From: Geothrix sp. 21YS21S-2
GTDB taxonomy: Bacteria; Acidobacteriota; Holophagae; Holophagales; Holophagaceae
Direction of reading: 5' to 3'
Assembly: GCF_030846775.1 (NCBI RefSeq)
Contig: NZ_CP132910.1
Coordinates: 62,001-126,000 of the forward strand
DNA: 64,000 bases
Shown: piece by piece, positions 55,003 through 63,630 of the stretch
Numbering within the stretch: the first letter of the stretch is position 1
How the letters are laid out: each line of letters begins with the position of its first letter
The notes under the pieces: model-generated
Told to the model about the DNA's origin: nothing
The model's input: the letters and a program-made list of their open reading frames with translations, nothing else
The model's database searches: none
Program-made: the position numbers and the translations under genes

Positions 55003-57303
55003 ATGCGCATCGCGTCCCGCCTGAGGCTCATCTCCGCCGCGACGCTGGCGGCCCTCCTCCTCATGGTGCCGGTGGTGGCGGGGTCCCTGCTGGCCTTCCG
55101 GCGCGCCAAGAGCGAATACCTCCTGGCCAACGCCGTCAAGGTCAATTTCCTGGAGCGCAACTCGGCCCGGGACCAGTACTTCCTGCACCGGGAGGAGCGC
55201 GCGAAGCGGCAGTGGTTCCTTCACCTGGACGAGGGCGACGCGCTGCTGCTCAAGGCCGGCGCCCTCTTCCGCGAGGAGGGGGATGCGGGCACGATCGAGG
55301 AGCTGCGCTTGCTCCTGAAGGAGAACGCCTCCATCTTCCAGCGCATCGTGGCCAACACCGGCGCCCTGCAGAGGGCCGGCGGGAACCGGGAGATCCTGGA
55401 GGAGCTCGACAAAAGGCTCTACAGCCAGATGCTCCTCAAGGCCGCCACCTACAACGGTCTCGCCGCGAACCTTGAAAGGGGCACCGGGGCCCGGGTGGAG
55501 GAAGCCTACCGGCGGCTCGCCATCATCATCGGCCTGTTCGCGTCCACCCTGGCCGTCGTCACCAGCCTCGCGGCCACGCATCTCGCCCGGCTCATCCGGA
55601 GGCGCCTCGAGCCGCTTCACGCGGGGGTGAGGAGGGTTGCCGACGGCGACCTGGACTTCCGCTTCGGCGCCGGCCCCATGGACGAATTCGGGGAATTGGC
55701 CGGATCCATCGACGCCATGACCGACAAGCTCCAGGCGTCCACCCGCGAGCTGGAGCGGGAGACCGCCCGGCGCATCAAGGCCGTGGCCGCCCGGGAGGGC
55801 GAGGCGCGCTTCCGCGCCTGGTTCGACCTCCCGCTCATCGGGATCTGCATCACCTCGCCGGAAAAGGGGTGGCTGGAGGTCAACGACCACCTCTGCGACA
55901 TGCTGGGCTACGGCCGGGAGGAGCTCAAGGGCAGGAGCTGGGCGGATCTCACCCATCCCGGGGACCTCGCCGCGGACCAGGTCCGCTTCGAGCAGGTCAT
56001 GCGGGGCGAACTGGAAGGCTACGCCCTCGAGAAGCGGTTCCTGAAGAAGGACGGAGGGATCCTGGAGGCGGAACTGGCGGTGCGCTGCGTGAGGACGCCC
56101 GGGGGCGGGGTGGACTACTTCGTGGCTCTGATCCTGGATATCACCGAGCGCCGCCAGGCCGAGGCCCAGCGCCAGGTCCTGTCGGCCCAGCTCCAGCAGA
56201 CCCAAAAGATGGAAAGCCTGGGCAGCCTCGCGGGAGGCGTTGCCCACGACATGAACAACGTCCTGGGGGCGATCCTGGGCCTGGCCACGGCCCACCTGGA
56301 GGTCCAGCCCCCGGAGAGCCCGGCCCACCAGGCCTTCGACACCATCACCAGGGCCGCGGTGCGGGGCCGGGAGCTGGTGAAGAGCCTCCTGGCCTTCGCC
56401 CGGCGCAGCCTCGCGGAGGACACGGAACTGGACGTGAACGCGGTCCTCATGGACAACGTGCGGATCCTGGAGCGCACCACCCTCTCCCGGGTGCAGCTGG
56501 AACTGGCCCTGGCGCCCGCCCTGAGGCCCATGCGCGGGGATCCCGGCGCCCTGGCCCACGCGTTCATGAACCTCTGCGTCAACGCCGTGGACGCCATGCC
56601 CCAAGGCGGCACCCTGGCCCTGCGCACCCGCAACGTGGGCGACGCCTGGATCGAGGTCCAGGTGGAGGACACCGGCGCCGGCATGGCCCCCGAGGTCCTG
56701 GAGAAGGCCCTGGATCCGTTCTTCACCACCAAGGGCGTGGGCAAGGGCACCGGGCTGGGCCTGTCCCTGGTCTACAGCACCGTGAAGGCCCACCGGGGCG
56801 TCCTGGAGCTGAAGAGCTGGCCGGGGCAGGGCACCCTCGTGGCGATGAGATTCCCGGCCTGCGAGGCCGCGCCCGCGCCCTCCGCCGCCTCCGGCGCGTC
56901 CGCGGCGCGCCCCGGCCAGGGGACCCTCCAGGTGCTCCTGGTGGACGACGACGAGCTGATCCAGACGTCCACCGGGATCCTGCTGGGCATCCTGGGCCAC
57001 GGCATCGCCGCCGCGCGCAGCGGCGAGGAGGCCCTGGCCCTGCTTGAATCAAGCAGCCCCGACGTGGTGATCCTGGACATGAACATGCCCGGGCTGGGCG
57101 GGGCCGGAACCCTCCCGCTCCTGCGGGCCCTCAGGCCGGACGTGCCCGTGCTCCTGGCCACGGGCCGGGTGGACCAGACCGCCCTGGATCTGGTCGAGGC
57201 CTGGCCCCGGGTCACCCTGATGTCCAAGCCCTTCAGCATGGAGGAACTGCAGGAGCGCCTGGGCGCGCTCAGCGCTTCGGATGTCCCACAGGCAGGAGCA
57301 TGA
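55003..57303 (+). CDS. hybrid sensor histidine kinase with PAS and receiver domains
   Basis: A 766-residue membrane kinase. Residues 9-31 and 172-192 are transmembrane, enclosing a periplasmic helical domain of about 140 residues. A HAMP domain (196-250), a PAS domain (265-385), dimerisation helix with phospho-acceptor His415 (GGVAHDMNN), HATPase (515-620, EDTGAGM, GKGTGLGL) and a C-terminal receiver with Asp692 (ILDMNMPG) follow. There is no DNA-binding domain, so a further output partner is needed. Its short gap to the binding-protein gene with no strong ribosome site suggests coupled translation. Its 3' end overlaps the convergent nitroreductase-like gene by 35 bases. Confidence 0.92.
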   Translation: MRIASRLRLISAATLAALLLMVPVVAGSLLAFRRAKSEYLLANAVKVNFLERNSARDQYFLHREERAKRQWFLHLDEGDALLLKAGALFREEGDAGTIEELRLLLKENASIFQRIVANTGALQRAGGNREILEELDKRLYSQMLLKAATYNGLAANLERGTGARVEEAYRRLAIIIGLFASTLAVVTSLAATHLARLIRRRLEPLHAGVRRVADGDLDFRFGAGPMDEFGELAGSIDAMTDKLQASTRELERETARRIKAVAAREGEARFRAWFDLPLIGICITSPEKGWLEVNDHLCDMLGYGREELKGRSWADLTHPGDLAADQVRFEQVMRGELEGYALEKRFLKKDGGILEAELAVRCVRTPGGGVDYFVALILDITERRQAEAQRQVLSAQLQQTQKMESLGSLAGGVAHDMNNVLGAILGLATAHLEVQPPESPAHQAFDTITRAAVRGRELVKSLLAFARRSLAEDTELDVNAVLMDNVRILERTTLSRVQLELALAPALRPMRGDPGALAHAFMNLCVNAVDAMPQGGTLALRTRNVGDAWIEVQVEDTGAGMAPEVLEKALDPFFTTKGVGKGTGLGLSLVYSTVKAHRGVLELKSWPGQGTLVAMRFPACEAAPAPSAASGASAARPGQGTLQVLLVDDDELIQTSTGILLGILGHGIAAARSGEEALALLESSSPDVVILDMNMPGLGGAGTLPLLRALRPDVPVLLATGRVDQTALDLVEAWPRVTLMSKPFSMEELQERLGALSASDVPQAGA

Positions 57304-57910
57304 GGGTCTGGATCCCCGCGGGCAGCTTGAGCTCGGCCCCCACGGCCGCCAGATCGACGCCCGCGGCGGTGCCGGCGCCCAGCCCCAGGGCCGTGGCCTG
57401 GAGGAGGAGGGCCTGGGCGGCGGAGCCGGCCTCGTAGTAGGTGAAGGCGAGGGCGGGGCCCGTGCCGGACTTCTCGAGGCGGGTGGGATCGCCCGCCACC
57501 ACGAAGACCGCGGGGGCGTCCTTGATCCAGGGCTGCATGCCCTTGATCCGGCCCAGGACCTCCGGGGCGGCGTCGCCCAGCCGGGCCAGCCTGTGGCCCC
57601 CGGGGAGGTAGTGGTAGAAGCCCGCCTTGATCCCCGGCCCATCGGCGGTGAGGATATAGAGCTCAAGGGGATACTTCGCCTTGGCGGAGGGTACGGTGCG
57701 CCTGCCGGGACGGTTCTCGCCCTGGGCGGCCCACAGGAGCTGGCCGGCCTCGGCCAGGGCGGGCGCGGGTCCGACCAGGAGGCGCACCGTGGCGCGGCCC
57801 TTGAGGGCGGAGGCGAGGGAGGGGCCTTCGGCCGGGACGGCCGGGAGGCTCAGGGGTTCCTGGGCGCCCGCGAGGAGGGCGGCGCAGAGGGCGAGGGACA
57901 GGCGGATCAT
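57269..57910 (-). CDS. secreted nitroreductase/SagB-type flavin protein
   Basis: A 213-residue protein with a signal peptide (RLSLALCAALLAGAQ). The mature part fits the SagB/nitroreductase fold: LLWAAQGENRPG with RRTVPSAKAKYPLELYI, then a late ALGLGAG flavin-site loop. These flavoproteins oxidise or reduce small molecules; exported forms are uncommon but recurrent in this family. GAAGGAG lies before the ATG at 57910. It follows the phosphofructokinase gene by 11 bases on the same strand. Confidence 0.82.
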   Translation of the reverse strand: MIRLSLALCAALLAGAQEPLSLPAVPAEGPSLASALKGRATVRLLVGPAPALAEAGQLLWAAQGENRPGRRTVPSAKAKYPLELYILTADGPGIKAGFYHYLPGGHRLARLGDAAPEVLGRIKGMQPWIKDAPAVFVVAGDPTRLEKSGTGPALAFTYYEAGSAAQALLLQATALGLGAGTAAGVDLAAVGAELKLPAGIQTLMLLPVGHPKR

Positions 57911-57921
57911 GGCGGACTCCT

Positions 57922-59139
57922 TCAGGCTTCGGCGCTCGCGGGATCGACCCTGGGCGCGATGATGCGGTCGAAGTGCGGGATGGTCCCGATGAGGGGCCGG
58001 GCGTAGTCGCGGAAGGACTCGTCGATGTCGCTGTCGCCCTTGAGGTATTCGGGCGGGAGCAGCTTGGTGTGGGCGGCGACGGTCTCCAGCGGCGTAAGGA
58101 AGTAGTCCACGGAGTAGTCCCCGGTGCGGCGGATGGCCACCGAACCGTTCACCTGGCGGTTGAAGGCGAAGTGCACGGCGGTCTCCCCCACGTCCCGGGC
58201 CTCGCTGGAATCCGAGTCGGAGATGACGCCCAGGAAGGAGCGCTGGAGGTACCCGAACGTGTCGCACCGCACGCGCTTGATGCCCAGGCGCTGCTTGATG
58301 GCGTCGGAGAGCGCGTCGCCCAGGGTGCCGCGGCCGGAGAGCTGCACGTTGCCGAAGGCGTCGAACTCGGACTCGGGCTGCAGGTGCGTGAGCACGGGCC
58401 GGTGGTCGGCGCCCACGATGCCCTCGGAGAGCGCCACCACGCAGCGGCCGTAGGCGGAATGGACGCGCTCCACGTCGTCCAGGAAGCGGTCCGTGTCGAA
58501 GACCCGCTCGGGCACGTAGATGAGATGCGGCCCGTCCTTGGGGTCGCGCCGGGCCATGACCGAGCTCGCCGTGAGCCAGCCCGCGTGACGCCCCATGACC
58601 ACGCCCAGGAAGACGCCGGGGATGGCGAAGTTGTCCAGGTCCAGGCACGCGAAGGCCGAGGTCACGAAGCGCGCCGCGGACCCGAAGCCCGGGCAGTGGT
58701 CGGTCACCGCCAGGTCGTTGTCGATGGTCTTGGGGATGTGGATGACCCGCAGCTCGTAGTTCACGAGCCTGGCGTAGGTGGCCACGATGCGGCAGGTCTC
58801 GGCGGAGTCGTTGCCGCCGATGTAGAAGAAGTACCGCACCCCGTGCTTCTGGAAGACCTCCACCATGCGCGCGCAGTAGGCCTCGTCGGGCTTGACCCGG
58901 GTGGAGCCCAGGGCCGAGGAGGGGCTGGCGGCGACCATCTCGAGGTTGTGGGTGGTGGTCTGGGAGAGGTCGAGGAAGTCCTCGTTGATGATGCCGCTCA
59001 CGCCGAACCGCGCGCCGTAGACGTTGGTGATGTAGCGCCATTTCCGGGCCTCGATCACCAGGCCCACCAGGCTCTGGTTGATGACGGCGGTGGGACCGCC
59101 CCCCTGGGCGACCACGGCTTTGCCTTTGAGTTGACGCAT
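57922..59139 (-). CDS. pyrophosphate-type 6-phosphofructokinase
   Basis: A 405-residue phosphofructokinase. The catalytic motif IPKTIDND (residues 135-142) has the Lys typical of pyrophosphate-dependent enzymes where ATP enzymes have Gly. The nucleotide-site motif reads GGNDS (108-112), differing from both GGDGS (ATP type) and GGDDS (PPi type). GVVMGRHAGWL and the PES motif of substrate binding are present. It should phosphorylate fructose 6-phosphate reversibly with pyrophosphate. GAAGGA precedes the ATG. Confidence 0.9.
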   Translation of the reverse strand: MRQLKGKAVVAQGGGPTAVINQSLVGLVIEARKWRYITNVYGARFGVSGIINEDFLDLSQTTTHNLEMVAASPSSALGSTRVKPDEAYCARMVEVFQKHGVRYFFYIGGNDSAETCRIVATYARLVNYELRVIHIPKTIDNDLAVTDHCPGFGSAARFVTSAFACLDLDNFAIPGVFLGVVMGRHAGWLTASSVMARRDPKDGPHLIYVPERVFDTDRFLDDVERVHSAYGRCVVALSEGIVGADHRPVLTHLQPESEFDAFGNVQLSGRGTLGDALSDAIKQRLGIKRVRCDTFGYLQRSFLGVISDSDSSEARDVGETAVHFAFNRQVNGSVAIRRTGDYSVDYFLTPLETVAAHTKLLPPEYLKGDSDIDESFRDYARPLIGTIPHFDRIIAPRVDPASAEA

Positions 59140-59246
59140 GGGCCATCCTTCCGGTAATCGCAAACTGGATAATGATTTAAGGAAGTCTAGGCTGCCTGGA
59201 GGGGGCCGCGTCAACGGGCTGGCGGGGGTCGTGACGGAATGCACCC

Positions 59247-59275
59247 TTGACGCCACGAAAAAAAGGCGAATCATA
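59247..59275 (+). promoter_or_regulatory. promoter of the radical SAM gene, leaderless type
   Basis: TTGACG, 17 bases, ATCATA. The predicted transcription start falls on or beside the ATG at 59281, and no ribosome site is present. Confidence 0.5.
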
Positions 59276-59280
59276 CAGGT

Positions 59281-60192
59281 ATGACGCCGCCGCTTCTCGC
59301 CCTCGAGCATCCCAGGGAGCTGTTCCACGACCTCCAGGTGGAGCCCGAGGAGGCCCGGAGCATCCTGCGGCCCCAGAAGGACGACCGCTACGGCTTCGGG
59401 TTCGCCCTCAGCCCCTACCGGGGCTGCGAGCACGGCTGCCGCTACTGCTACGTGCGGGACTACCCCCAGGCCCTGCCCGGGGAGAAGGGGAAGCCCGTGG
59501 ACCGGGCCCTGTGGGGCACCTGGGCCGTGCCCAAGCTGAACGCCCCCGAACTCCTCTGGAACCAGCGTCACCGCCTGCACGGCCAGACGGTGTTCCTCGC
59601 CTCCGCCACCGACCCCTACCAGCCCCTGGAGCGGGAGTTCCGCCTCACCCGGGCCTGCCTGGAAGTGCTCCTGAAGTGCCCCACCACCCGCGTGCTGGTG
59701 CACACCCGCTCCCCCCTGGTGCTGCAGGACCTGGAACTGCTCAAGGCCTTCGGGCCCCGGGTGCGGGTGGGCTTCTCCATCCCCACGGACGACGACACGG
59801 TGCGCCAGGTGGTGGAGCCCCGGTCCCCGCCCATCCCCTCCCGCTGGGCCGCCATGGAGCGCCTGGCCAAGGCCGGGATCGAAGTGAACCTGGCCGTGGC
59901 CCCCCTCATGCCCGTGCACAACCCCGGGGCCTTCGCCCGCCGGGCCAAGGACAGCGGGGCCTCCGGGGCCTGGGTGGGCGGCCTGCGCCTGCTCAAGGAC
60001 GACCCTTTCTATGACGTGCTGGCCCGCAACGACTGGCTGTTCATCCTGGATGGGGACTACGTGGCGCAGGTGGCGGGCGTCCTCCAGGCGACCTTCCCGC
60101 GGTCCCGGAGGCGGGAGGCCAAGGAAACCCGGGTCGTGCCGCCGTGCCGCCCCCTCGTCGCCGCCCACCGCAGCCTTTTCGAGAGCATGTGA
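59281..60192 (+). CDS. SplB-like radical SAM protein
   Basis: A 303-residue radical SAM enzyme with the cluster motif CEHGCRYCYV near residue 50 and the family sequence SPYRGCEHGC, then SATDPYQPLEREFRLTR. It belongs to the group related to spore photoproduct lyase (as Rv2578c) that is widespread in non-sporulating bacteria and whose substrate is not known. DNA-photoproduct repair is a guess from relationship only. It precedes dnaX by 39 bases. Confidence 0.9.
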   Translation: MTPPLLALEHPRELFHDLQVEPEEARSILRPQKDDRYGFGFALSPYRGCEHGCRYCYVRDYPQALPGEKGKPVDRALWGTWAVPKLNAPELLWNQRHRLHGQTVFLASATDPYQPLEREFRLTRACLEVLLKCPTTRVLVHTRSPLVLQDLELLKAFGPRVRVGFSIPTDDDTVRQVVEPRSPPIPSRWAAMERLAKAGIEVNLAVAPLMPVHNPGAFARRAKDSGASGAWVGGLRLLKDDPFYDVLARNDWLFILDGDYVAQVAGVLQATFPRSRRREAKETRVVPPCRPLVAAHRSLFESM

Positions 60193-60231
60193 TGTCGGCG
60201 CGACGCGGGATCATGGGAGAATGACGGTTCC

Positions 60232-61956
60232 ATGATTACACTCGCCCTCAAATACCGTCCCCGCATTCTTTCCGACCTGGTGGGGCAGGAGGCCAGCGTC
60301 CGCGCCCTCGCCAACGCCTTGAAGAAGGCCAAGGCGAGCGGAGGGGCCATCCACCACCAGGCCTTCCTGTTCGCCGGCGTCCGCGGCACCGGAAAGACCT
60401 CCACCGCCCGCATCCTGGCCCGCGCCCTCAACTGCATGGAGGGCCCCACCGCCGAGCCCTGCGGCGTCTGCGATTCCTGCAGGGCGTCGGAACAGCCGGA
60501 CCAGAACATGGACATCGTGGAGATCGACGCCGCCTCCCGCTCCTCCGTGGAGGACGCCCGGGCCCTGCGCGAGCAGGTTCAGACCCGGCCCGCCTTCTGC
60601 CGCTACCGGGTCTACATCATCGACGAAGTGCACATGATGAGCCGCAGCGCCTTCGACGCGCTGCTCAAGATCCTGGAGGAGCCGCCAAGCCACGCCGTCT
60701 TCGTCCTGGCCACCACCGAGCTGCAGGACGTGCCCGACACCATCAAGAGCCGCGTGCAGATCTTCCCCTTCCGCCTCATCCCCGTGGCCATGGTGGAAGC
60801 CCGCCTGCGGTGGGTGTGCGAGCAGGAGGGGGTCACCTGGGAGGAGGGCTCCCTGCGCCTCCTGGCCGAGGCGGGGCAGGGCTCCATGCGCGACGCCCTC
60901 ACCACCCTGGACCGGGTCATCTCCGCCGGCGAAGGCCACGTGGGCGAGGCCATGGTCCGCGAACAGCTGGGCATCGTGCCCGCCGTGCGGGTGCAGGCCA
61001 TGCTGGAGGCGCTGCTGGCGGCCGACAGCGGGGCGGTGCTGGACAACTGCCGGGCCCTCACCGAGCTGGGCACCGACTGGATCAGCTTCTGGCGGGAGCT
61101 CATGATGGCCTTCCGGGACCGCATGGAGTCCGACGTGCGCCAGGGGGCCGGCCCCCAGGACCTCCTGCGCTGGGCCCGCATGCTCCAGCTGCTGCTTTCC
61201 CGGGAACGGGACCTGCGGGACACCAGCCTGCCCGACGTGGTGGTGGAACTGGCCCTCCTCACCGCCGCGCAGCTGCCCCACCTGGCTCCCCTGGACGCCA
61301 TGGTGAAGGGCCAGCCCGCCCCCGCCGCCCGCCCCGGCGGCACCAGGCCGCTGCCCGTGACCGGCACGGCCATGGCCGCCGCCCCCATGGCGCCGCCTCC
61401 GCCCGTTCGTCCTGCCCCCGGCTCCGCCCAGCCTTCCGTTCTGGCGCCCGCCGCCCGGCCCACGCCTCCGGTCCCTCCGTCGCCCGCTCCCGGCACCCGG
61501 CCCGCCATGACGGCCGCCCCGACATCCGGGCAGGTTGAGGCACCCTCCGCCGCGCCCTCCCCCAGCGCAGCCCCGGCCCCCGTGAAGGACCCCGGGAACC
61601 TCGAGCAGTTGCGCAAGGGCGTGGGCGAGGCCCTCCGCCAGGCCCCCGGCGGGCTTCCCCGCACCCTGGGTTCCCTGCCGCACATGGCCACGGCCCTCAC
61701 GTTCCAGGACGGCGTCCTCCAGTGGCTCTTCCCTCCCAACGTGCGCAACACGGCCCAGGACCTGGAGCGGGAGCTTTCCAACCCCCACCTCCTGGAGGCC
61801 CTGCGCCAGGTCCTGCCGGGCCTCGCGCGCACCGCCATCACCTATGAGACCGAGAATCGGGAGCGTCCCGAGGACGTGCTGCGGGCCGATCCCTCCTTCC
61901 AGCGCCTGCTGGCCGACACCAGCGGGGAGATCGTGGAGGTGCGCCGGGAGGAGTGA
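60232..61956 (+). CDS. dnaX: DNA polymerase III subunit gamma/tau
   Basis: A 574-residue clamp-loader ATPase. Walker A GVRGTGKTSTA, zinc-binding cysteines (NCMEGPTAEPCGVCDSC), Walker B VYIIDEVHMMS and sensor region ATTELQDVP are all present in residues 1-220. The linker (residues 360-460) is Pro/Ala-rich, and the last 110 residues are the tau-specific part that binds the polymerase. No A-rich frameshift site was noted for making a short gamma form. Confidence 0.96.
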   Translation: MITLALKYRPRILSDLVGQEASVRALANALKKAKASGGAIHHQAFLFAGVRGTGKTSTARILARALNCMEGPTAEPCGVCDSCRASEQPDQNMDIVEIDAASRSSVEDARALREQVQTRPAFCRYRVYIIDEVHMMSRSAFDALLKILEEPPSHAVFVLATTELQDVPDTIKSRVQIFPFRLIPVAMVEARLRWVCEQEGVTWEEGSLRLLAEAGQGSMRDALTTLDRVISAGEGHVGEAMVREQLGIVPAVRVQAMLEALLAADSGAVLDNCRALTELGTDWISFWRELMMAFRDRMESDVRQGAGPQDLLRWARMLQLLLSRERDLRDTSLPDVVVELALLTAAQLPHLAPLDAMVKGQPAPAARPGGTRPLPVTGTAMAAAPMAPPPPVRPAPGSAQPSVLAPAARPTPPVPPSPAPGTRPAMTAAPTSGQVEAPSAAPSPSAAPAPVKDPGNLEQLRKGVGEALRQAPGGLPRTLGSLPHMATALTFQDGVLQWLFPPNVRNTAQDLERELSNPHLLEALRQVLPGLARTAITYETENRERPEDVLRADPSFQRLLADTSGEIVEVRREE

Positions 61957-61972
61957 TTTTTTCGCGGGAGGG

Positions 61973-61985
61973 GGAACCGGGTTCC
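61973..61985. promoter_or_regulatory. GGAACC-G-GGTTCC palindrome before the beta-propeller gene
   Basis: A perfect 6+1+6 palindrome, 44 bases before the start of the next gene and 14 bases upstream of a TATAAC -10-like box (61999-62004), where a repressor or activator could bind. Confidence 0.35.
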
Positions 61986-62028
61986 GATACTAAGCATTTA
62001 TAACGGAACTCCGGAGAAAACCTTCACC

Positions 62029-63612
62029 ATGCGAAACCCAAGATCCTTCCTCCCCGCCATCGGCGCCCTCGTGGCGCTTTCCCCCGCCTGGGGCCAGGTG
62101 ACCATCGCCCTGGCCACCCAGAAGGGCGTCCCCGTGGGCCCGAACGCGCCGAACCAGGTGCTCTCCAGGCTCACCTGCGGCTTCACGGCGGCCCATGCCG
62201 ACGGCAGGCCCCGCGCCTGGCACTGGACCCTGGATGAGCCCGACGGGGGCCGCTTCGTCAGCGGCCAGGGCCGGGCCCGCATGGCCTACCAGGCGCCCTT
62301 CGTCCTGGCGCCCCGGGTGGTCCATGTGCGGGTCACGGACCCCGCCCGGGGGGAAAGCGCCGTCTACACCCTGAGGGTCCTGCCGCGCGAAGGGGTTCCG
62401 CACAAGGTCCAGACGGGGCTGAACACCCTGGCCCAGCCCCAGGTGTTCGGACCCGTCGTGGATGTTCCCACGGTCACGGGGGTGGCGGGGCAGTTGCAGG
62501 GTTCCCTGCTGGAAAAGTCCTATCTGGGGAGCCTCATGAAGATCGAGATGGTGGGCGACCCGGATCCCGCCTTGAGGGAACTCCATGGGAAAAGCCTGGC
62601 CGTCACGGCGGACCGCCTCTGCCGGATCGATGGGCCCGGGTCCCTCACCCCCATCCGCTTCCGGGGGCAGCTGGCCTCGGGGCTGCCCTCCATGGAGGCC
62701 GATGGGTTCCAGGCGTTCCGGTGCGTGGATGTGAGCGTCCGGCCAGCGGGGAGCCCCATCGGCGGCCGGAGGCGGATGGTGGCGGTCCTTACCCGGGTCC
62801 ATGGAATGGAGGAGGAGACCTATATCTGCGGCCTGGACCCGGACGGGACCGTCTGGCCCATCGCCGGCAGCTCCCAGCCCCTGTTCAGCGGCCCCAGCCT
62901 GCCGCCCGAAGGGCCTGGACCGTCCATGCAGTTCTCGCATCTTGCGCGAACGGTCCTGGATTCGGCGGGGAACATCCTGGTCCTGGAGCCCCAGCGGATC
63001 CGGAGAATCGACCCGGAGGGGCGGGTGACCCTGCTCGCCGGTGGAGGGGACGGGGTCGTGGCGGCCCAGGATGGCGCCGGGACCAGCGCCCGCTTCGGCT
63101 GGATCGCCGGCTCCGCCCTGGACGCCGCCTCGGGCGACCTCTACGTGAGCGACATCAATGCGATCCGCCGGGTCCGGCCGGATGGCGCCGTGACCACCGT
63201 CCTGGGCTCCCTGGACGGCAGCCGGTTCGTGACGGCGCCCCCGGCGCCCACCCGGATCGCCGAGGGCGTCCCTTGCCTCGACAACCCGCAGGGGCTCGCC
63301 TTCCAGGCGGGGATCCTCTACATTTGCCAACCTTCGGGGGATCAGATCCTGGCCTTCAACCTCGCGGACCGGACCCTCCACAGGCTCCACCAGGGGAATC
63401 CCCTGGAATACAACCGCCCGGGTCCCCTGCATGCGTTCGCCCGGCAGAAGGCCCTCAGGGATTGCGCGAACCTCCGGAGACCCTGGCAGATCGCCGTGAT
63501 GGACCGCCGGGTGCTGGTGGCGGCCGATGCGGGCCTCGCCGGGTACCTGATCGTCCAGTTCGACCTGCCCCACGGGGTGTACGGCGAGGCGGAGCGGGAG
63601 CGCAAGGAATAG
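62029..63612 (+). CDS. secreted NHL/beta-propeller-like protein
   Basis: A 527-residue protein with a signal peptide (residues 1-22, ending PAWG). Residues 25-120 form an Ig-like domain; residues 230-500 hold propeller-type repeats with LDSAGNILVLEPQRIRRIDPEG, SGDLYVSDINAIRRVRPDG and QAGILYICQPSG, as in NHL repeats. It is likely an envelope or extracellular binding protein. CGGAG precedes the ATG. Confidence 0.78.
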   Translation: MRNPRSFLPAIGALVALSPAWGQVTIALATQKGVPVGPNAPNQVLSRLTCGFTAAHADGRPRAWHWTLDEPDGGRFVSGQGRARMAYQAPFVLAPRVVHVRVTDPARGESAVYTLRVLPREGVPHKVQTGLNTLAQPQVFGPVVDVPTVTGVAGQLQGSLLEKSYLGSLMKIEMVGDPDPALRELHGKSLAVTADRLCRIDGPGSLTPIRFRGQLASGLPSMEADGFQAFRCVDVSVRPAGSPIGGRRRMVAVLTRVHGMEEETYICGLDPDGTVWPIAGSSQPLFSGPSLPPEGPGPSMQFSHLARTVLDSAGNILVLEPQRIRRIDPEGRVTLLAGGGDGVVAAQDGAGTSARFGWIAGSALDAASGDLYVSDINAIRRVRPDGAVTTVLGSLDGSRFVTAPPAPTRIAEGVPCLDNPQGLAFQAGILYICQPSGDQILAFNLADRTLHRLHQGNPLEYNRPGPLHAFARQKALRDCANLRRPWQIAVMDRRVLVAADAGLAGYLIVQFDLPHGVYGEAERERKE

Positions 63613-63630
63613 CCGGACATGTCCAGGTGA

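Noticed and set aside
60232-61956. Programmed frameshift in dnaX for a gamma form
   Set aside because: No A-rich slippery heptamer with a downstream stop was seen at the domain III boundary.
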